This document shows positions 41,427-50,160 of a stretch of 64,000 nt of DNA, piece after piece. Below the pieces are notes generated by a model that did not search any database, was not told the origin of the DNA, and saw nothing but the letters and a program-made list of their open reading frames with translations. Each line of letters starts with the position of its first letter. The first letter of the stretch is position 1. This DNA comes from a virus. The DNA lies in IMG/VR virus record IMGVR_UViG_3300034071_001727, positions 1-64,000 of that record, one strand, 5' to 3'. Position numbers and translations under genes: made by a program.

Positions 41427-42539
41427 ATGTCTCAGACTGTTCATGGCGTCAACAGCCCGCAGGCTGTCAAGCGCTGGGCCGCTACCCTCTACGTCGATCA
41501 GGTCCGCGAGAGCTATTGGGGCTCGCGCTTCGAAGGCGCCGGCCAGACCCCCAACACGCCCATTCAGGTGCTGACCGACCTGCAGAGCGAAGCGGGCGAC
41601 ACGATCAAGTTCGACCTGGCCAAGCAGCTGCGCGGCCGTGCCACGTTCGGCGATGACCGTCTCGCCGGCAAGCTCGAAGCGCTGCGCTTCGCACAGGACG
41701 AAATCAAGATCAACCAGGTCCGCTGCGGCGTCTCGGCCGGTGGCCGCATGACCCGTAAGCGCGTGCTGCACGACCTGCGCTCTGTCGCCCGCGCGCGTCA
41801 GTCCGAATGGTGGGCGCGTTGGAACGACGAATTCCACGCGATGACCGCCGCCGGTGCCCGTGGCATCAACGACGACTTCATCGAAGGTCTGGACTTCAAC
41901 GGCATCCCGGACACGCAGGTGTTCCAGGCGCCGGACGCAGGCCATACGCTGTTTGGCGGCGCGGCCACCAGTAAGGGCTCGCTGACCGTCAACGACAAGT
42001 GTTCGCTGTCGCTGATCGAAAAGCTGGTGACCAAGGCCAAGACCTACGGCGGCGGAAGCAAGGACGAGTCGCGTATCAAGCCGATCCGCATCGACGGCGG
42101 CGAGCACTTCGTCTACCTGATCCACCCGTTCCAGGAATACGACCTGCGCGTCAACACCAGCGTCGGCCAGTGGCTCGACATCCAGAAGGCTGCGGCGGGT
42201 GCTGAGGGTCGCAAGGGCCCGATCTTCCGCGGCGGCGTCGGCATGTACAACAACGTCGTGATTCACACCCACGAAACCGTTGTTCGCTTCGGTGACTACG
42301 GCGTGGGCAACAACGTTGCGGCTGCCCGCGGCATCTTCATGGGCAAGCAGGCGATGACCAAGGCCTACGGCAGCCCGGGTAACGACATGCGCATGAAGTG
42401 GTTCGAGGAGCTGGAAGACCACGACAACGAAATCGTCATGTCGTCGAGCTGCATCAAGGGCCTCAAGGCCACGCAGTTCGATGGCAAGCGCTTCGGCATG
42501 CTGGTCACCGACACCGCCGCCGCGGATCCCAACGTCTGA
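41427..42539 (+). CDS. Major capsid protein, N4 gp56-like (370 aa)
   Basis: Start ATG 41427 (MSQTVHGVNS) after AAGGAG. Pattern of the N4 gp56 family coat: QTPIQVLTDL-type N-arm (TPNTPIQVLTDLQSEAGDTI), VRCGVSAGGRMTRKRVLHDL, HFVYLIHPFQEYDLRVNT and GRNK/GVGNN-type loops, with HK97-like fold expected. Length fits. The most highly expressed late protein, consistent with hairpins on both sides. Confidence 0.88.
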   Translation: MSQTVHGVNSPQAVKRWAATLYVDQVRESYWGSRFEGAGQTPNTPIQVLTDLQSEAGDTIKFDLAKQLRGRATFGDDRLAGKLEALRFAQDEIKINQVRCGVSAGGRMTRKRVLHDLRSVARARQSEWWARWNDEFHAMTAAGARGINDDFIEGLDFNGIPDTQVFQAPDAGHTLFGGAATSKGSLTVNDKCSLSLIEKLVTKAKTYGGGSKDESRIKPIRIDGGEHFVYLIHPFQEYDLRVNTSVGQWLDIQKAAAGAEGRKGPIFRGGVGMYNNVVIHTHETVVRFGDYGVGNNVAAARGIFMGKQAMTKAYGSPGNDMRMKWFEELEDHDNEIVMSSSCIKGLKATQFDGKRFGMLVTDTAAADPNV

Positions 42540-42544
42540 CCGCC

Positions 42545-42575
42545 TGACGCGCCGGGTTCACCGCCCGGCGCGTCA
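42545..42575 (+). promoter_or_regulatory. 12-bp GC hairpin after the capsid gene
   Basis: TGACGCGCCGGG-ttcaccg-CCCGGCGCGTCA, perfect stem, no T-run. Lies between capsid and the next structural gene. It may protect the capsid message from 3' exonucleases. Confidence 0.6.
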
Positions 42576-42601
42576 CCGCTCACCCTTCAAGGAGCACTCC
42601 A

Positions 42602-43060
42602 ATGCCCGATTTCAACAACCCCGCCACTGTCCAGGGCCCGCAGCCGACGCCCTACAACAATGGCCAACCGTGCGTCATTTCCTCGCGCTTCGACTTCGCG
42701 AACGCGGCGTATCGCCCTGCCGCTCTGGCGGCCAACGACCGCATCTTGATCGGCATCGTGCCTGCCGGCTGCAAGCTGGTGCCCCACCTGAGCCGGATTG
42801 CCCTGCCTGCGCTGTCCACCGGCACCGGCAACTACTCCGTTGGCATCACGGGCTCTGCCGCCAACCTGGCTGCAGCTGCGGTTTCGAACACCGCTCGCGT
42901 GCTGTCGGGGGAAACGATTCTGCAAGGGTCGGTCGGTAGCCGCGAGGTCGATACGCCGATCTATGCAGTGATCACCGTCGCTTCGCAGGCGGTCCCCGTG
43001 ACCGGCGCGATCGTCGCGGATCTCGTCGTGCGCCCCTACGACACCACCATCGACGGCTGA
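42602..43060 (+). CDS. Probable head decoration / minor head protein (152 aa)
   Basis: ATG 42602 after AAGGAG. Beta-rich sequence (AAYRPAALAANDRILIGIVP; TGTGNYSVGITGSAANLAAA; ADLVVRPYDTTIDG) without helices, as in head-decoration and capsid-stabilising proteins that follow gp56-like coats. Assignment by position and predicted fold. Confidence 0.65.
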   Translation: MPDFNNPATVQGPQPTPYNNGQPCVISSRFDFANAAYRPAALAANDRILIGIVPAGCKLVPHLSRIALPALSTGTGNYSVGITGSAANLAAAAVSNTARVLSGETILQGSVGSREVDTPIYAVITVASQAVPVTGAIVADLVVRPYDTTIDG

Positions 43061-43088
43061 TCGCCGATCGAGCAACCACTGTGAACAC

Positions 43089-43113
43089 GACGCCCGGCCT
43101 CGCGCCGGGCGTC
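43089..43113 (+). promoter_or_regulatory. 10-bp GC hairpin after the decoration gene
   Basis: GACGCCCGGC-ctcgc-GCCGGGCGTC, perfect stem, no T-run. Third of a series flanking the capsid genes. Confidence 0.6.
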
Positions 43114-43142
43114 GCACATAGCGACCACGGAGACGTCAACCC

Positions 43143-43682
43143 ATGAGCACATTCAAGCCCCATATCGTCGAGTGCATCCTTCGCCGCGAAGGCGGCACGC
43201 ACGTTGCGTTCGACGACTGCGCCCGCTGGCCTGCCGGCGCCTATCACTTCCGGCCGGGCCTGCTGCAGGACGCCCGCCACGCCTGCGTGATCCCCGTGCG
43301 GGAGCACTTCGAGCGCCTGATCAGCCTGCCGGAGGCCTATCGTGTGCCTCACGCGGATGACCTGATCACGGCACCGCCCGCGCCTGCTGCGCCGAAAGCG
43401 GCTGCAGCGGCCAGCGCGCCCGCCGCGGCTCAGGAAGGCGAGCAGTCGCCCGACGGCCAGAAGGACGGCGATGATGACGATGACGATGACGACACCACTG
43501 CCGACGCCTGGGACGCCACCAAGGTGCTTGCGCTAGGGGTCAACAAGATCACCCCGCTGGCCAAGAACTACACGGACGAGCAGCTGCGCGAGCTGATCGA
43601 CAAGGAAGGCCAGCGCCCTGACCCGCGCGAAAGCCTCGTGCGACTGCTGACCGCCACCCTGCGCGGCCGAGCTGCAGGCTGA
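43143..43682 (+). CDS. Structural protein with Asp-rich segment (179 aa)
   Basis: Begins MSTFKPHIVECILRREGGTH. The N-terminal part is alpha/beta (DDCARWPAGAYHFRPGLLQD; CVIPVREHFERLISL). The middle is Ala/Pro-rich with an eight-Asp run (DGDDDDDDDDTTADAW), then a helical C-terminus with ITPLAKNYTDEQLRELIDKE. Position suggests a head-tail or head-stabilising protein. No family recognised. Confidence 0.6.
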   Translation: MSTFKPHIVECILRREGGTHVAFDDCARWPAGAYHFRPGLLQDARHACVIPVREHFERLISLPEAYRVPHADDLITAPPAPAAPKAAAAASAPAAAQEGEQSPDGQKDGDDDDDDDDTTADAWDATKVLALGVNKITPLAKNYTDEQLRELIDKEGQRPDPRESLVRLLTATLRGRAAG

Positions 43683-43685
43683 TCC

Positions 43686-44384
43686 ATGGAGCGCCGGGAA
43701 CTGCGCCAGCTGCTGCGGGACGTGCTGGATGACAACAACGTCCCGCCGCTGTGGTCAGACAGCGCGTTAAACGAGTACCTGTCCGACGCTGTGCAGCAGG
43801 CATGCGTGCGCGCGCGCCTGCTGCAGGAGTCCGTGGACCCTGCGCTGACGCGTATCGAGCTGATCGAAGGCCAGTCGCTCTACACCCTGCACCCGCAGGT
43901 GCTGGCTATCCGCTCCGCCGCGCTGGTAGTGCGGAAACACCCCTGCGAGCTGACCACGGTGCGCCAGATGGATCGGGACTATCCCGGCTACCAGGTGCGC
44001 GAGACCAACGGCGGCAACCGCGAAACGTTCCTCGTGCTCGACGAGCAGAAAGGCCACATTCGCGTGTGGCCTACGCCCAGCGCGCCGGATGACCCGCTGG
44101 TGCCCGAAGCGCTGGCGCTGACTGTGTGGCGGCTGCCCACCGAAATGGAAGCGATGGACAGCGACTCGGACGAGCCCGCTGTGCCCGTGCACATGCACCG
44201 CGACCTGATCGATTGGGCCGAGCATCTGGCCTATCTCAGGACGGACGCCGAGACGCGTGACGTGGGGCGATCGAACGAGGCTGCCGGTCGCTTTGCGGCG
44301 AAGTTCGGCATCAACCCGACTTGGCGGCAGATCCAGCTTTGGGGGCACTCGCCCCGCCGCGGCTCGCGCGCGAGGTTCACCTGA
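43686..44384 (+). CDS. Head-tail connector / tail accessory (P22 gp4-like position) (232 aa)
   Basis: Helical N-terminus (MERRELRQLLRDVLDDNNVP; ALNEYLSDAVQQACVRARLL), then a beta-domain (LYTLHPQVLAIRSAALVVRK; GHIRVWPTPSAPDDP) and a C-terminal helix (LIDWAEHLAYLRTDAETRDV). This matches the plan of adaptor proteins that attach below the portal. It is the first of the tail genes and is coupled by TGATG to the next. Confident for a connector class, not for the exact family. Confidence 0.65.
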   Translation: MERRELRQLLRDVLDDNNVPPLWSDSALNEYLSDAVQQACVRARLLQESVDPALTRIELIEGQSLYTLHPQVLAIRSAALVVRKHPCELTTVRQMDRDYPGYQVRETNGGNRETFLVLDEQKGHIRVWPTPSAPDDPLVPEALALTVWRLPTEMEAMDSDSDEPAVPVHMHRDLIDWAEHLAYLRTDAETRDVGRSNEAAGRFAAKFGINPTWRQIQLWGHSPRRGSRARFT

Positions 44385-44794
44385 TGGCACGGACCTTCGG
44401 CGAATACAGCCCGGACGTGCCGCTCAACACGACGTGGGAGGAAGAGCTGGTACTGGCCGACGAGGACGGCGTGCCGCTCGACCTGACTGGCTACGAGGCG
44501 CGCGCCCAGCTGCGCACGAGCAAGGATGCGCCCGGGCCCCCGGTGTTCGCGCTCTCAAGCGTTGGCGCCGGCGCCACGCTGACCGTGCAGCCTGGCGGAG
44601 AGATTGGGCTGCTGGCCTTGGCGGTGCCGCGCACGCAGGTCATGGCGCTCTCCCCCAACAACGCCAAACGCAAGCTGGTGTGGGACATCGAGCTCTACAT
44701 CCCCGGCACCGGCGGCGCTGACGACTATGTGATTCCCGCGGTGCAGGGCAAGGTCAATCTACTGCCGCGCGCAACCAGGGCCGACTTGGCATGA
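44384..44794 (+). CDS. Beta-rich tail protein (136 aa)
   Basis: ATG 44384 (MARTFGEYSPDVPLNTTWEE). Strand-rich (ELVLADEDGVPLDLTGYEAR; ATLTVQPGGEIGLLALAVPR; NAKRKLVWDIELYIPG), suggesting an Ig-like or BppU-like tail attachment domain. It sits before two fibre-like proteins, so a fibre anchor is likely. No family recognised. Confidence 0.6.
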   Translation: MARTFGEYSPDVPLNTTWEEELVLADEDGVPLDLTGYEARAQLRTSKDAPGPPVFALSSVGAGATLTVQPGGEIGLLALAVPRTQVMALSPNNAKRKLVWDIELYIPGTGGADDYVIPAVQGKVNLLPRATRADLA

Positions 44795-45123
44795 GCATCA
44801 CCGTCCGACCCACTGTCGTCACTGTCCGCGGCGGCCGTCAGAACGTCGTCCGCGTCGACCGCACCACTGCCGTGCGCATCGCGGCCGGCGTCGGCCCACG
44901 CGGGCCCGCAGGCCCCTCTGGCGCGGCGCAAGACAGTTTCGACTTCACGCAGGCATCGCCTGCACTGCAGTGGTCAATCAGCCACAACCTGGGGCGGCGG
45001 CCGATCGTTGAGCTGTTCAGCGTAGGCGGCGCCGAAATCGAGGCCGACGTGATCCACCTGAGCAACGATCAAGTGATCGTCAACTTCGTGATTCCCACTG
45101 CGGGCTCCGCTCGCCTGATCTAA
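44791..45123 (+). CDS. Collagen-like short fibre protein (110 aa)
   Basis: N-terminal beta strands (SITVRPTVVTVRGGRQNVVR) lead to a short collagen-type motif GPRGPAGPSG, then a beta-rich C-terminus (ALQWSISHNLGRRPIVELFS, QVIVNFVIPTAGSARLI). Collagen-like repeats make trimeric stalks in phage fibres. ATGA overlap with the previous gene. Confidence 0.7.
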   Translation: MSITVRPTVVTVRGGRQNVVRVDRTTAVRIAAGVGPRGPAGPSGAAQDSFDFTQASPALQWSISHNLGRRPIVELFSVGGAEIEADVIHLSNDQVIVNFVIPTAGSARLI

Positions 45124-45132
45124 GGACACCCC

Positions 45133-45930
45133 ATGGCACGGCAGGTACTCACTGACCTTGATTTCAACAGCGTCGCGCGGATCAACAACCTGCCGGATGC
45201 TGTCAGTGCACAGCAGCCGGTCACGCTCGCCCAGCTCAACGCGGTCAACGAGGGGCTGAGCTGGAAAGACTCGGTTCGCGTTTCGACTGCCAGCAACATC
45301 AACTTGGCATCGCCCGGTGCGTCGCTTGACGGCATCACCATGGCGACGAACGACCGCGTGCTGGTGCGCGGACAGACGCTGCAGCCCGCGAACGGCGTCT
45401 ACATCTGGAACGGCGCGGCTACCCCGATGACGCGCTCGCCAGACGCGAACACAGCGAACGAGCTGGAGTCCGCGGTAGTCGTGGTCGAAGAGGGCACCAG
45501 CGGCGGCTCGACGTTCCGCCAGCAGACGGTGAACTTCGTGCTCGACACGGGGAACGTGGTGTGGGTCGCGTTCGGTACGGCCACGCCGCCCGCCACGGAA
45601 GCGACTGCAGGTATCGCAGAGATTGCCACGCAGGCCGAAACGGACACCGGCACCGACGACACGCGCATCGTCACCCCGCTCAAGCTGACAAATTGGGCAG
45701 GGCGCGCGCGGAAACACACGGTCGACATCGGCGACGGTTCAAACACGAGCTACACGGTCACGCACAACTTCAACACCCGCGACGTCGACGTGGCCGTCCG
45801 CCGAAACAGCGGCGCCTTTGACTTCGTGATCGTCGACACAGAGGCCACCACGCTCAACACGGTGACGGTGCGCTTTGCCTCAGGTTTGGCGCCAGCTTCG
45901 AACGCCTTCCGCGTCTTCGTCCAGGGGTAA
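45133..45930 (+). CDS. Tail fibre protein (265 aa)
   Basis: Contains the fibre-repeat signature TEATAGIAEIATQAETDTGT followed by DDTRIVTPLKL, as in Phage_fiber_2 repeats of tail fibres, plus an N-terminal helical region (LNAVNEGLSWKDSVRVS) and a C-terminal beta-domain (HTVDIGDGSNTSYTVTHNFN). It is shorter than classical fibres and probably a connector or adhesin stalk next to the 704-residue receptor-binding candidate. Confidence 0.75.
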   Translation: MARQVLTDLDFNSVARINNLPDAVSAQQPVTLAQLNAVNEGLSWKDSVRVSTASNINLASPGASLDGITMATNDRVLVRGQTLQPANGVYIWNGAATPMTRSPDANTANELESAVVVVEEGTSGGSTFRQQTVNFVLDTGNVVWVAFGTATPPATEATAGIAEIATQAETDTGTDDTRIVTPLKLTNWAGRARKHTVDIGDGSNTSYTVTHNFNTRDVDVAVRRNSGAFDFVIVDTEATTLNTVTVRFASGLAPASNAFRVFVQG

Positions 45931-45939
45931 CGCGACTCC

Positions 45940-48054
45940 GTGGCTATCACCGTAGTCCAGACGTCAGCGCTGACCCGGACGAGCTTCGGGAGCGGCAACC
46001 CGACGGTTTCGTTTTCGACGGCGCCCGGCGTGGGGTCGACGATCCTGATCGTCGTGGTGAACTATCACGCGCTGAGCCCCGTGCTGAACAGCGTAACGGT
46101 TAACGCCGAGGAAGCGCTGAACGACGCGACACACACGTCGGGCACGTCACAAGTCAGCATCTGGCGGGTCAGCGAATATCCCGGCGGCACAGCCACCATC
46201 ACAGTCAACCCGTTCGAGACGTCCGGGCACTTCATCACAGCGTGCGCAATCGAGGTCACAGGGCTCGATCCCACCGAGCCATTGGGACAGACAGCGAACC
46301 AGACCAGCACAGGCAGCCCTCAAGTTGTGCCGTCAGGCGGCATGCTGTCGGTGCCGCAGTTTGTGCTCGGCGCGTTCGGGATCACTACAGGCATCACGAA
46401 CAACGGCGTGGTCGCCACTGCCGGCACTCCGCTCTACACGGAGAGCAACAGCAACAGCTTTGCAGCCGGCGGGGCGTCCTACATTCAAGCGGTCAATACG
46501 CTTGGGGCCAGTGTCAGCTGGACCACGACGTCGAGCCCCCCGTGGTTCAGTGTCGTCGCGGCGTACAAGCCGCCGCCGCAAGCTGGCGCGTCGTTCGTGC
46601 CCGGGATCACGCTCGCCAATGAGACCGTGTTCGTCCCTGTCGTCGAAGAGAGCATCGGAGCGTTCAACGCAGGATCGATCCCGCGTCTGGGGCCGACGGG
46701 CAAGCTCGATCCCAGCATGGTCGACATCACCGCAGCGGGTACGACAGATGCGGTGCAGCTGAGGGGCGTGACTGGTCAGCTCTCGTCAGACGAGTTCCTG
46801 TTCTGGGACAACTTCAACAACATCCTCAACTCGGGCGGCGGCTTCGGGTGGATCAACGCAGGTGTGGGACCGACTCGGCTGGTGCCTATCGCCGCGGGTG
46901 GGCGCAATGGCGCACAGCTGACCACGCAGTACAGCGCCAACAACGCGTTCGCCGGGCTCCGCATGTACGCGCGCGATACGTCGCTGGGCGAGCAGTGCGA
47001 GTCGTGGCTGATCTCGTCGGGCGACCTTGGCGGCGTGGAGGCAAGCGTTCGCGTCCTGAGTGGGGCGTTCGAGCCGGTGTTCTACAGTAGCTTGCTCAGC
47101 GTCGACCCGTTTCCAGTGCTGCATACAGGGAACACGCGCACGATCAACGACATCGGTCTCTGGGGCACCGGCAACATCAGCATCGGCGCGTCAGTAGTCG
47201 TAGATCCGCTGACTCTCTCAAACTCGACTCCGGCTGCACCGGCCGCCAACAACGTGCGTGTGTTCGGCCGGAAGCTCGCGGAACGCATGCACCCGGCGTT
47301 CATTGGGCCAAGCGGGCTGGCGCAAGGCATGCAGCGGACGCTGGCAGGCGCCAATGTCGGGTATTGGGCACCGCCGGGTAATGCAACAACCGTCCCCGCT
47401 GTTCTTGGCTTCACTGCGGTTACTGTCACGGGCTTCACCGCGACAGCGCGCAACATCGCCACGACTAACCGCTTCACGCGCATGCGTAGGCTCGGCTATG
47501 TGACCGCAGCGACCGCCGGCACGGTAGGACATTGGCGCGTAGGCGTATACCAGTACACGGTCGGCGGAGCGTCTGGGAGCGGCGGGTTCTTCTACGTCAA
47601 GCGGTTCGGAATCTCAGACCCAGCCGCTGTCGCGGGTGCTCGCATGTTCATTGGCATGCGGTTCAGCTCGACGCCTGCCAACGCGGAGCCGTCCACGCTG
47701 ACCAACTGCGTAGGCGTCGGCCACAACGCGGCGCATACGAACCTGCACATTTTCTACGGCGGCAGCGCGGCCCAGACGCCTATCAATCTGGGCGCGAACT
47801 TCCCAATCACCCATGGGTCGGTGGAGGCGTACGAGCTGGCGCTGTTCAGTGCGTCCAACAGCGGCGATGTGCACTGGCAGGTGACTCGGCTGTCGAACGG
47901 CAACACGGCCTCCGGGACCATCGTCAACAGCGGGGCCACCGTGCTCCCGACTGAAACCACGCTGTTGGCCCCGTGGGGCTACCGAACCAACAACGCCACG
48001 GCCCTGGCGGTCGGCTTGGACGTCATGTCCGCCTACATCGAGACGGACTTCTGA
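45940..48054 (+). CDS. Receptor-binding tail fibre/spike candidate (704 aa)
   Basis: GTG start. N-terminal about 200 residues form repeated beta-sandwich units (TILIVVVNYHALSPVLNSVT; GGTATITVNPFETSGHFITA). A linker at about 370-400 (LHTGNTRTINDIGLWGTGNI) is typical of fibre-to-tip junctions. The C-terminal third has a Gly-rich tip pattern (AGARMFIGMRFSSTPANAEP; LTNCVGVGHNAAHTNLHIFY) seen in receptor-binding domains. The host range of the phage is probably decided here. Confidence 0.72.
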   Translation: MAITVVQTSALTRTSFGSGNPTVSFSTAPGVGSTILIVVVNYHALSPVLNSVTVNAEEALNDATHTSGTSQVSIWRVSEYPGGTATITVNPFETSGHFITACAIEVTGLDPTEPLGQTANQTSTGSPQVVPSGGMLSVPQFVLGAFGITTGITNNGVVATAGTPLYTESNSNSFAAGGASYIQAVNTLGASVSWTTTSSPPWFSVVAAYKPPPQAGASFVPGITLANETVFVPVVEESIGAFNAGSIPRLGPTGKLDPSMVDITAAGTTDAVQLRGVTGQLSSDEFLFWDNFNNILNSGGGFGWINAGVGPTRLVPIAAGGRNGAQLTTQYSANNAFAGLRMYARDTSLGEQCESWLISSGDLGGVEASVRVLSGAFEPVFYSSLLSVDPFPVLHTGNTRTINDIGLWGTGNISIGASVVVDPLTLSNSTPAAPAANNVRVFGRKLAERMHPAFIGPSGLAQGMQRTLAGANVGYWAPPGNATTVPAVLGFTAVTVTGFTATARNIATTNRFTRMRRLGYVTAATAGTVGHWRVGVYQYTVGGASGSGGFFYVKRFGISDPAAVAGARMFIGMRFSSTPANAEPSTLTNCVGVGHNAAHTNLHIFYGGSAAQTPINLGANFPITHGSVEAYELALFSASNSGDVHWQVTRLSNGNTASGTIVNSGATVLPTETTLLAPWGYRTNNATALAVGLDVMSAYIETDF

Positions 48055-48056
48055 TC

Positions 48057-49385
48057 GTGCCCAAGGTCAACGACAACGAGCTGATTCAGATCGCGGGCTT
48101 TTCCGGCCTGAACAACGTCGACCGCGAGTTCGCTTCGGTGTTGGGCGGCGAGCCTGGCGGCGCGCGCGTGGCGCCGCTACGCGCGGCTGAGAACGTCGAC
48201 ATCGACAACGCCCTCAAGATGCGCACGCGCCGCGGCTGGGCGCGGCTTCTGGCGGCTGACAACGCGCGCGGGCTCTGGTCGGTCGAGGGCCTGGGCTGGG
48301 GGTTGGTCGCGTTCGGCGAAGAGCTGCACCAGGTGCAAGCAGACGGCACGACCGCAGTGGTGGCAACCGGGCTCGACCCCAACGCCACGCCCTGCTATGC
48401 CGAAATCAACGGGGTCGCATACTGGTCAGACGGCCGCACCATCGGGCGCGTGTTCGCTGACGGCAGCACAGCGCGCGTGGGGTGCGAGCAGCCTGCAGGG
48501 CAGCCGCTGGTCAGCCCTGCAAGCGCTGGCGGTCTCGCCGCCGGGATCTACCAGATCGCGATCACCTACCAGGACTCTACCGGCCAAGAGTCCGGCGCAG
48601 GCCTGGCCGTCGAGCTCAGCGTGCAGGCCGGGCAGGGCATCGAGCTACAGGCCATCCCGCAGCCGGCAGACCCGACCACGCGCGTCAACGTGTACGCGAC
48701 GTCCGCCAACGGTTCGGAGTTCCACCTGCGCGCCCAGCTGCCCGCAGGCGCGACGGTCTTCGTGCTCGGGCACGGGCCCGAAGGCCGAAAGCTGGAAACG
48801 CAGTTCCTGGCGCCAATGCCCGCCGGGCAGATGATGGCCGCAGCGAATGGGCGCCTCTTCGTCATGCGCGGGAACGTGCTCTGGCACTCGGAGCCGCTGC
48901 GCTACGGGCTCACGCGGCCGGCGGCCAATTGGGTCACCTACGCCGGCGCGCCCTCGCTGCTGCTGGCTGTCGGCGCTGCAGATGCCGGCAGCGGCCTGTT
49001 CGTCGCCGCGGGCTCGCGCACCTACTGGCAGTCCGGCGCCGATCCGCGCAACTGGCAGCGCGTCATCGCCTACCCGCATGGCGCCATCGCCGGCACCGGC
49101 ATGGTCGCGCCTGGGAGCTACTTCGGGCTGGAGACGACTCAGCCGGTGGCGTACTGGCTGGCCAGCAATGGCGTGTTCTGCATCGGCTCGCCGGGCGGCA
49201 ACGTGTCGCCGTTCTCCGAACGTACCTTCGTGGCCGACCCCGCCGACCAGGGCGCCAGCCTGCTGCGCGAGGTCGACGGCATCCGGCAGGCAATCACGGT
49301 GACGCGCGGCGGGCGCCGGAGCGGGTTCGCTCTGCGCGACTCGGCCAGCGCCGAAGTCGTGCGCAACGGAATCAGGGAGCCCTGA
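48057..49385 (+). CDS. Beta-propeller-like tail protein (442 aa)
   Basis: GTG 48057 three bases after the fibre stop. The pattern of repeated strands with W/Y and DGRT loops (ARGLWSVEGLGWGLVAFGEE; CYAEINGVAYWSDGRTIGRV; FVAAGSRTYWQSGADPRNWQ) and a fibronectin-like insert (GIYQIAITYQDSTGQESGAG) suggests a six- or seven-bladed propeller, as in P22 gp10-like tail plugs. Position after the receptor-binding fibre supports a tail structural role. Confidence 0.65.
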   Translation: MPKVNDNELIQIAGFSGLNNVDREFASVLGGEPGGARVAPLRAAENVDIDNALKMRTRRGWARLLAADNARGLWSVEGLGWGLVAFGEELHQVQADGTTAVVATGLDPNATPCYAEINGVAYWSDGRTIGRVFADGSTARVGCEQPAGQPLVSPASAGGLAAGIYQIAITYQDSTGQESGAGLAVELSVQAGQGIELQAIPQPADPTTRVNVYATSANGSEFHLRAQLPAGATVFVLGHGPEGRKLETQFLAPMPAGQMMAAANGRLFVMRGNVLWHSEPLRYGLTRPAANWVTYAGAPSLLLAVGAADAGSGLFVAAGSRTYWQSGADPRNWQRVIAYPHGAIAGTGMVAPGSYFGLETTQPVAYWLASNGVFCIGSPGGNVSPFSERTFVADPADQGASLLREVDGIRQAITVTRGGRRSGFALRDSASAEVVRNGIREP

Positions 49386-49567
49386 TGCTCGACCATCTTC
49401 GACGCGCGCCCGATCAGCAGATCGCAGAGCGCCGCGCCCTCTGCAACAGCTGCGAGCACCGCGTCCCTGCAGCTGGGATCAGACCCGCGACATGTGGAAA
49501 GTGCGGCTGTGTGCTGGCCGTGAAAACCGCCTTCAAAACCCAATCCTGCCCACTCAAGAAATGGTGA
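49385..49567 (+). CDS. Zinc-ribbon small protein (60 aa), DUF6171-like
   Basis: ATG overlaps the previous stop (TGATG). Pattern CNSCEH...CGKCGCVLAVKTAF and a final SCPLKKW: two CxxC pairs plus a distal Cys, as in the small zinc-ribbon proteins found among tail genes of several phages. Likely structural zinc; role in tail unknown. Confidence 0.7.
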   Translation: MLDHLRRAPDQQIAERRALCNSCEHRVPAAGIRPATCGKCGCVLAVKTAFKTQSCPLKKW

Positions 49568-49572
49568 CCCGC

Positions 49573-50160
49573 ATGAGTCTTCTCGCCCGCCTGGAAAAGG
49601 ACCGCTCCGCGCTGGGGCGGATGATCCGTAACCACCACTACGAGCGCGCCTCCGATGGCGTGCGCATGCGCAATGGCCTGTTCATCGGCGGCCATGCCGA
49701 GGTCGCCGTCAACGGCGGGCCTTGGGAAGTGGCCCCGAATCTGGTGACCAACCAGGGTATCGACTACCTGCTGTCGGCTGCGCTGAACGGCGGAACGCCT
49801 GACTCCGGATGGCATCTGGCCCCCTACTTCGGCACCGCCAGCCCCGTGGCTACCGTGACGGCAGCCACCTTCAACGCGACCATGCAGGAGTTCCAGAACT
49901 ACGCCGAGACCCCACGCCCCGCATGGACGGTCACCGCCGGCGCGCAGTCGCTCAGCAATGCCACCGCGGCTGCGCTGATCACCATCAATCAGGCGAACCA
50001 GACCGTTCGCGGCATCGGTGTCATGAGCGTCGGCACCAAGCTGGCTGGCAGTGGCTTCCTTCTGGCCATCGCGCCGTTCGCGTCCGCCAAGACCGCCCTG
50101 GGCGTGGACGACACGCTCAGCCTGATCTACACCCTGACCGGGGCCGACGGCGGGCCGTAA
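49573..50160 (+). CDS. Tail/virion protein (195 aa)
   Basis: Start uncertain: ATG 49561, GTG 49564 or ATG 49573 (MSLLARLEKDRSALG); the last is chosen. N-terminal helix, then GGHAEVAVNGGPWEVAPNLV and a beta-rich body (TNQGIDYLLSAALNG; GWHLAPYFGTASPVATVTAA; TALGVDDTLSLIYTLTG). This plan is common in small phage tail proteins placed before large tail-tip proteins. No enzyme motif seen. The next gene starts directly at its stop (TAA then ATG). Confidence 0.65.
   Translation: MSLLARLEKDRSALGRMIRNHHYERASDGVRMRNGLFIGGHAEVAVNGGPWEVAPNLVTNQGIDYLLSAALNGGTPDSGWHLAPYFGTASPVATVTAATFNATMQEFQNYAETPRPAWTVTAGAQSLSNATAAALITINQANQTVRGIGVMSVGTKLAGSGFLLAIAPFASAKTALGVDDTLSLIYTLTGADGGP

Noticed and set aside
44384-48054. 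Possible diversity-generating retroelement target in the fibre genes
   Set aside because: No reverse transcriptase ORF and no template/variable repeat pair were seen in the window.
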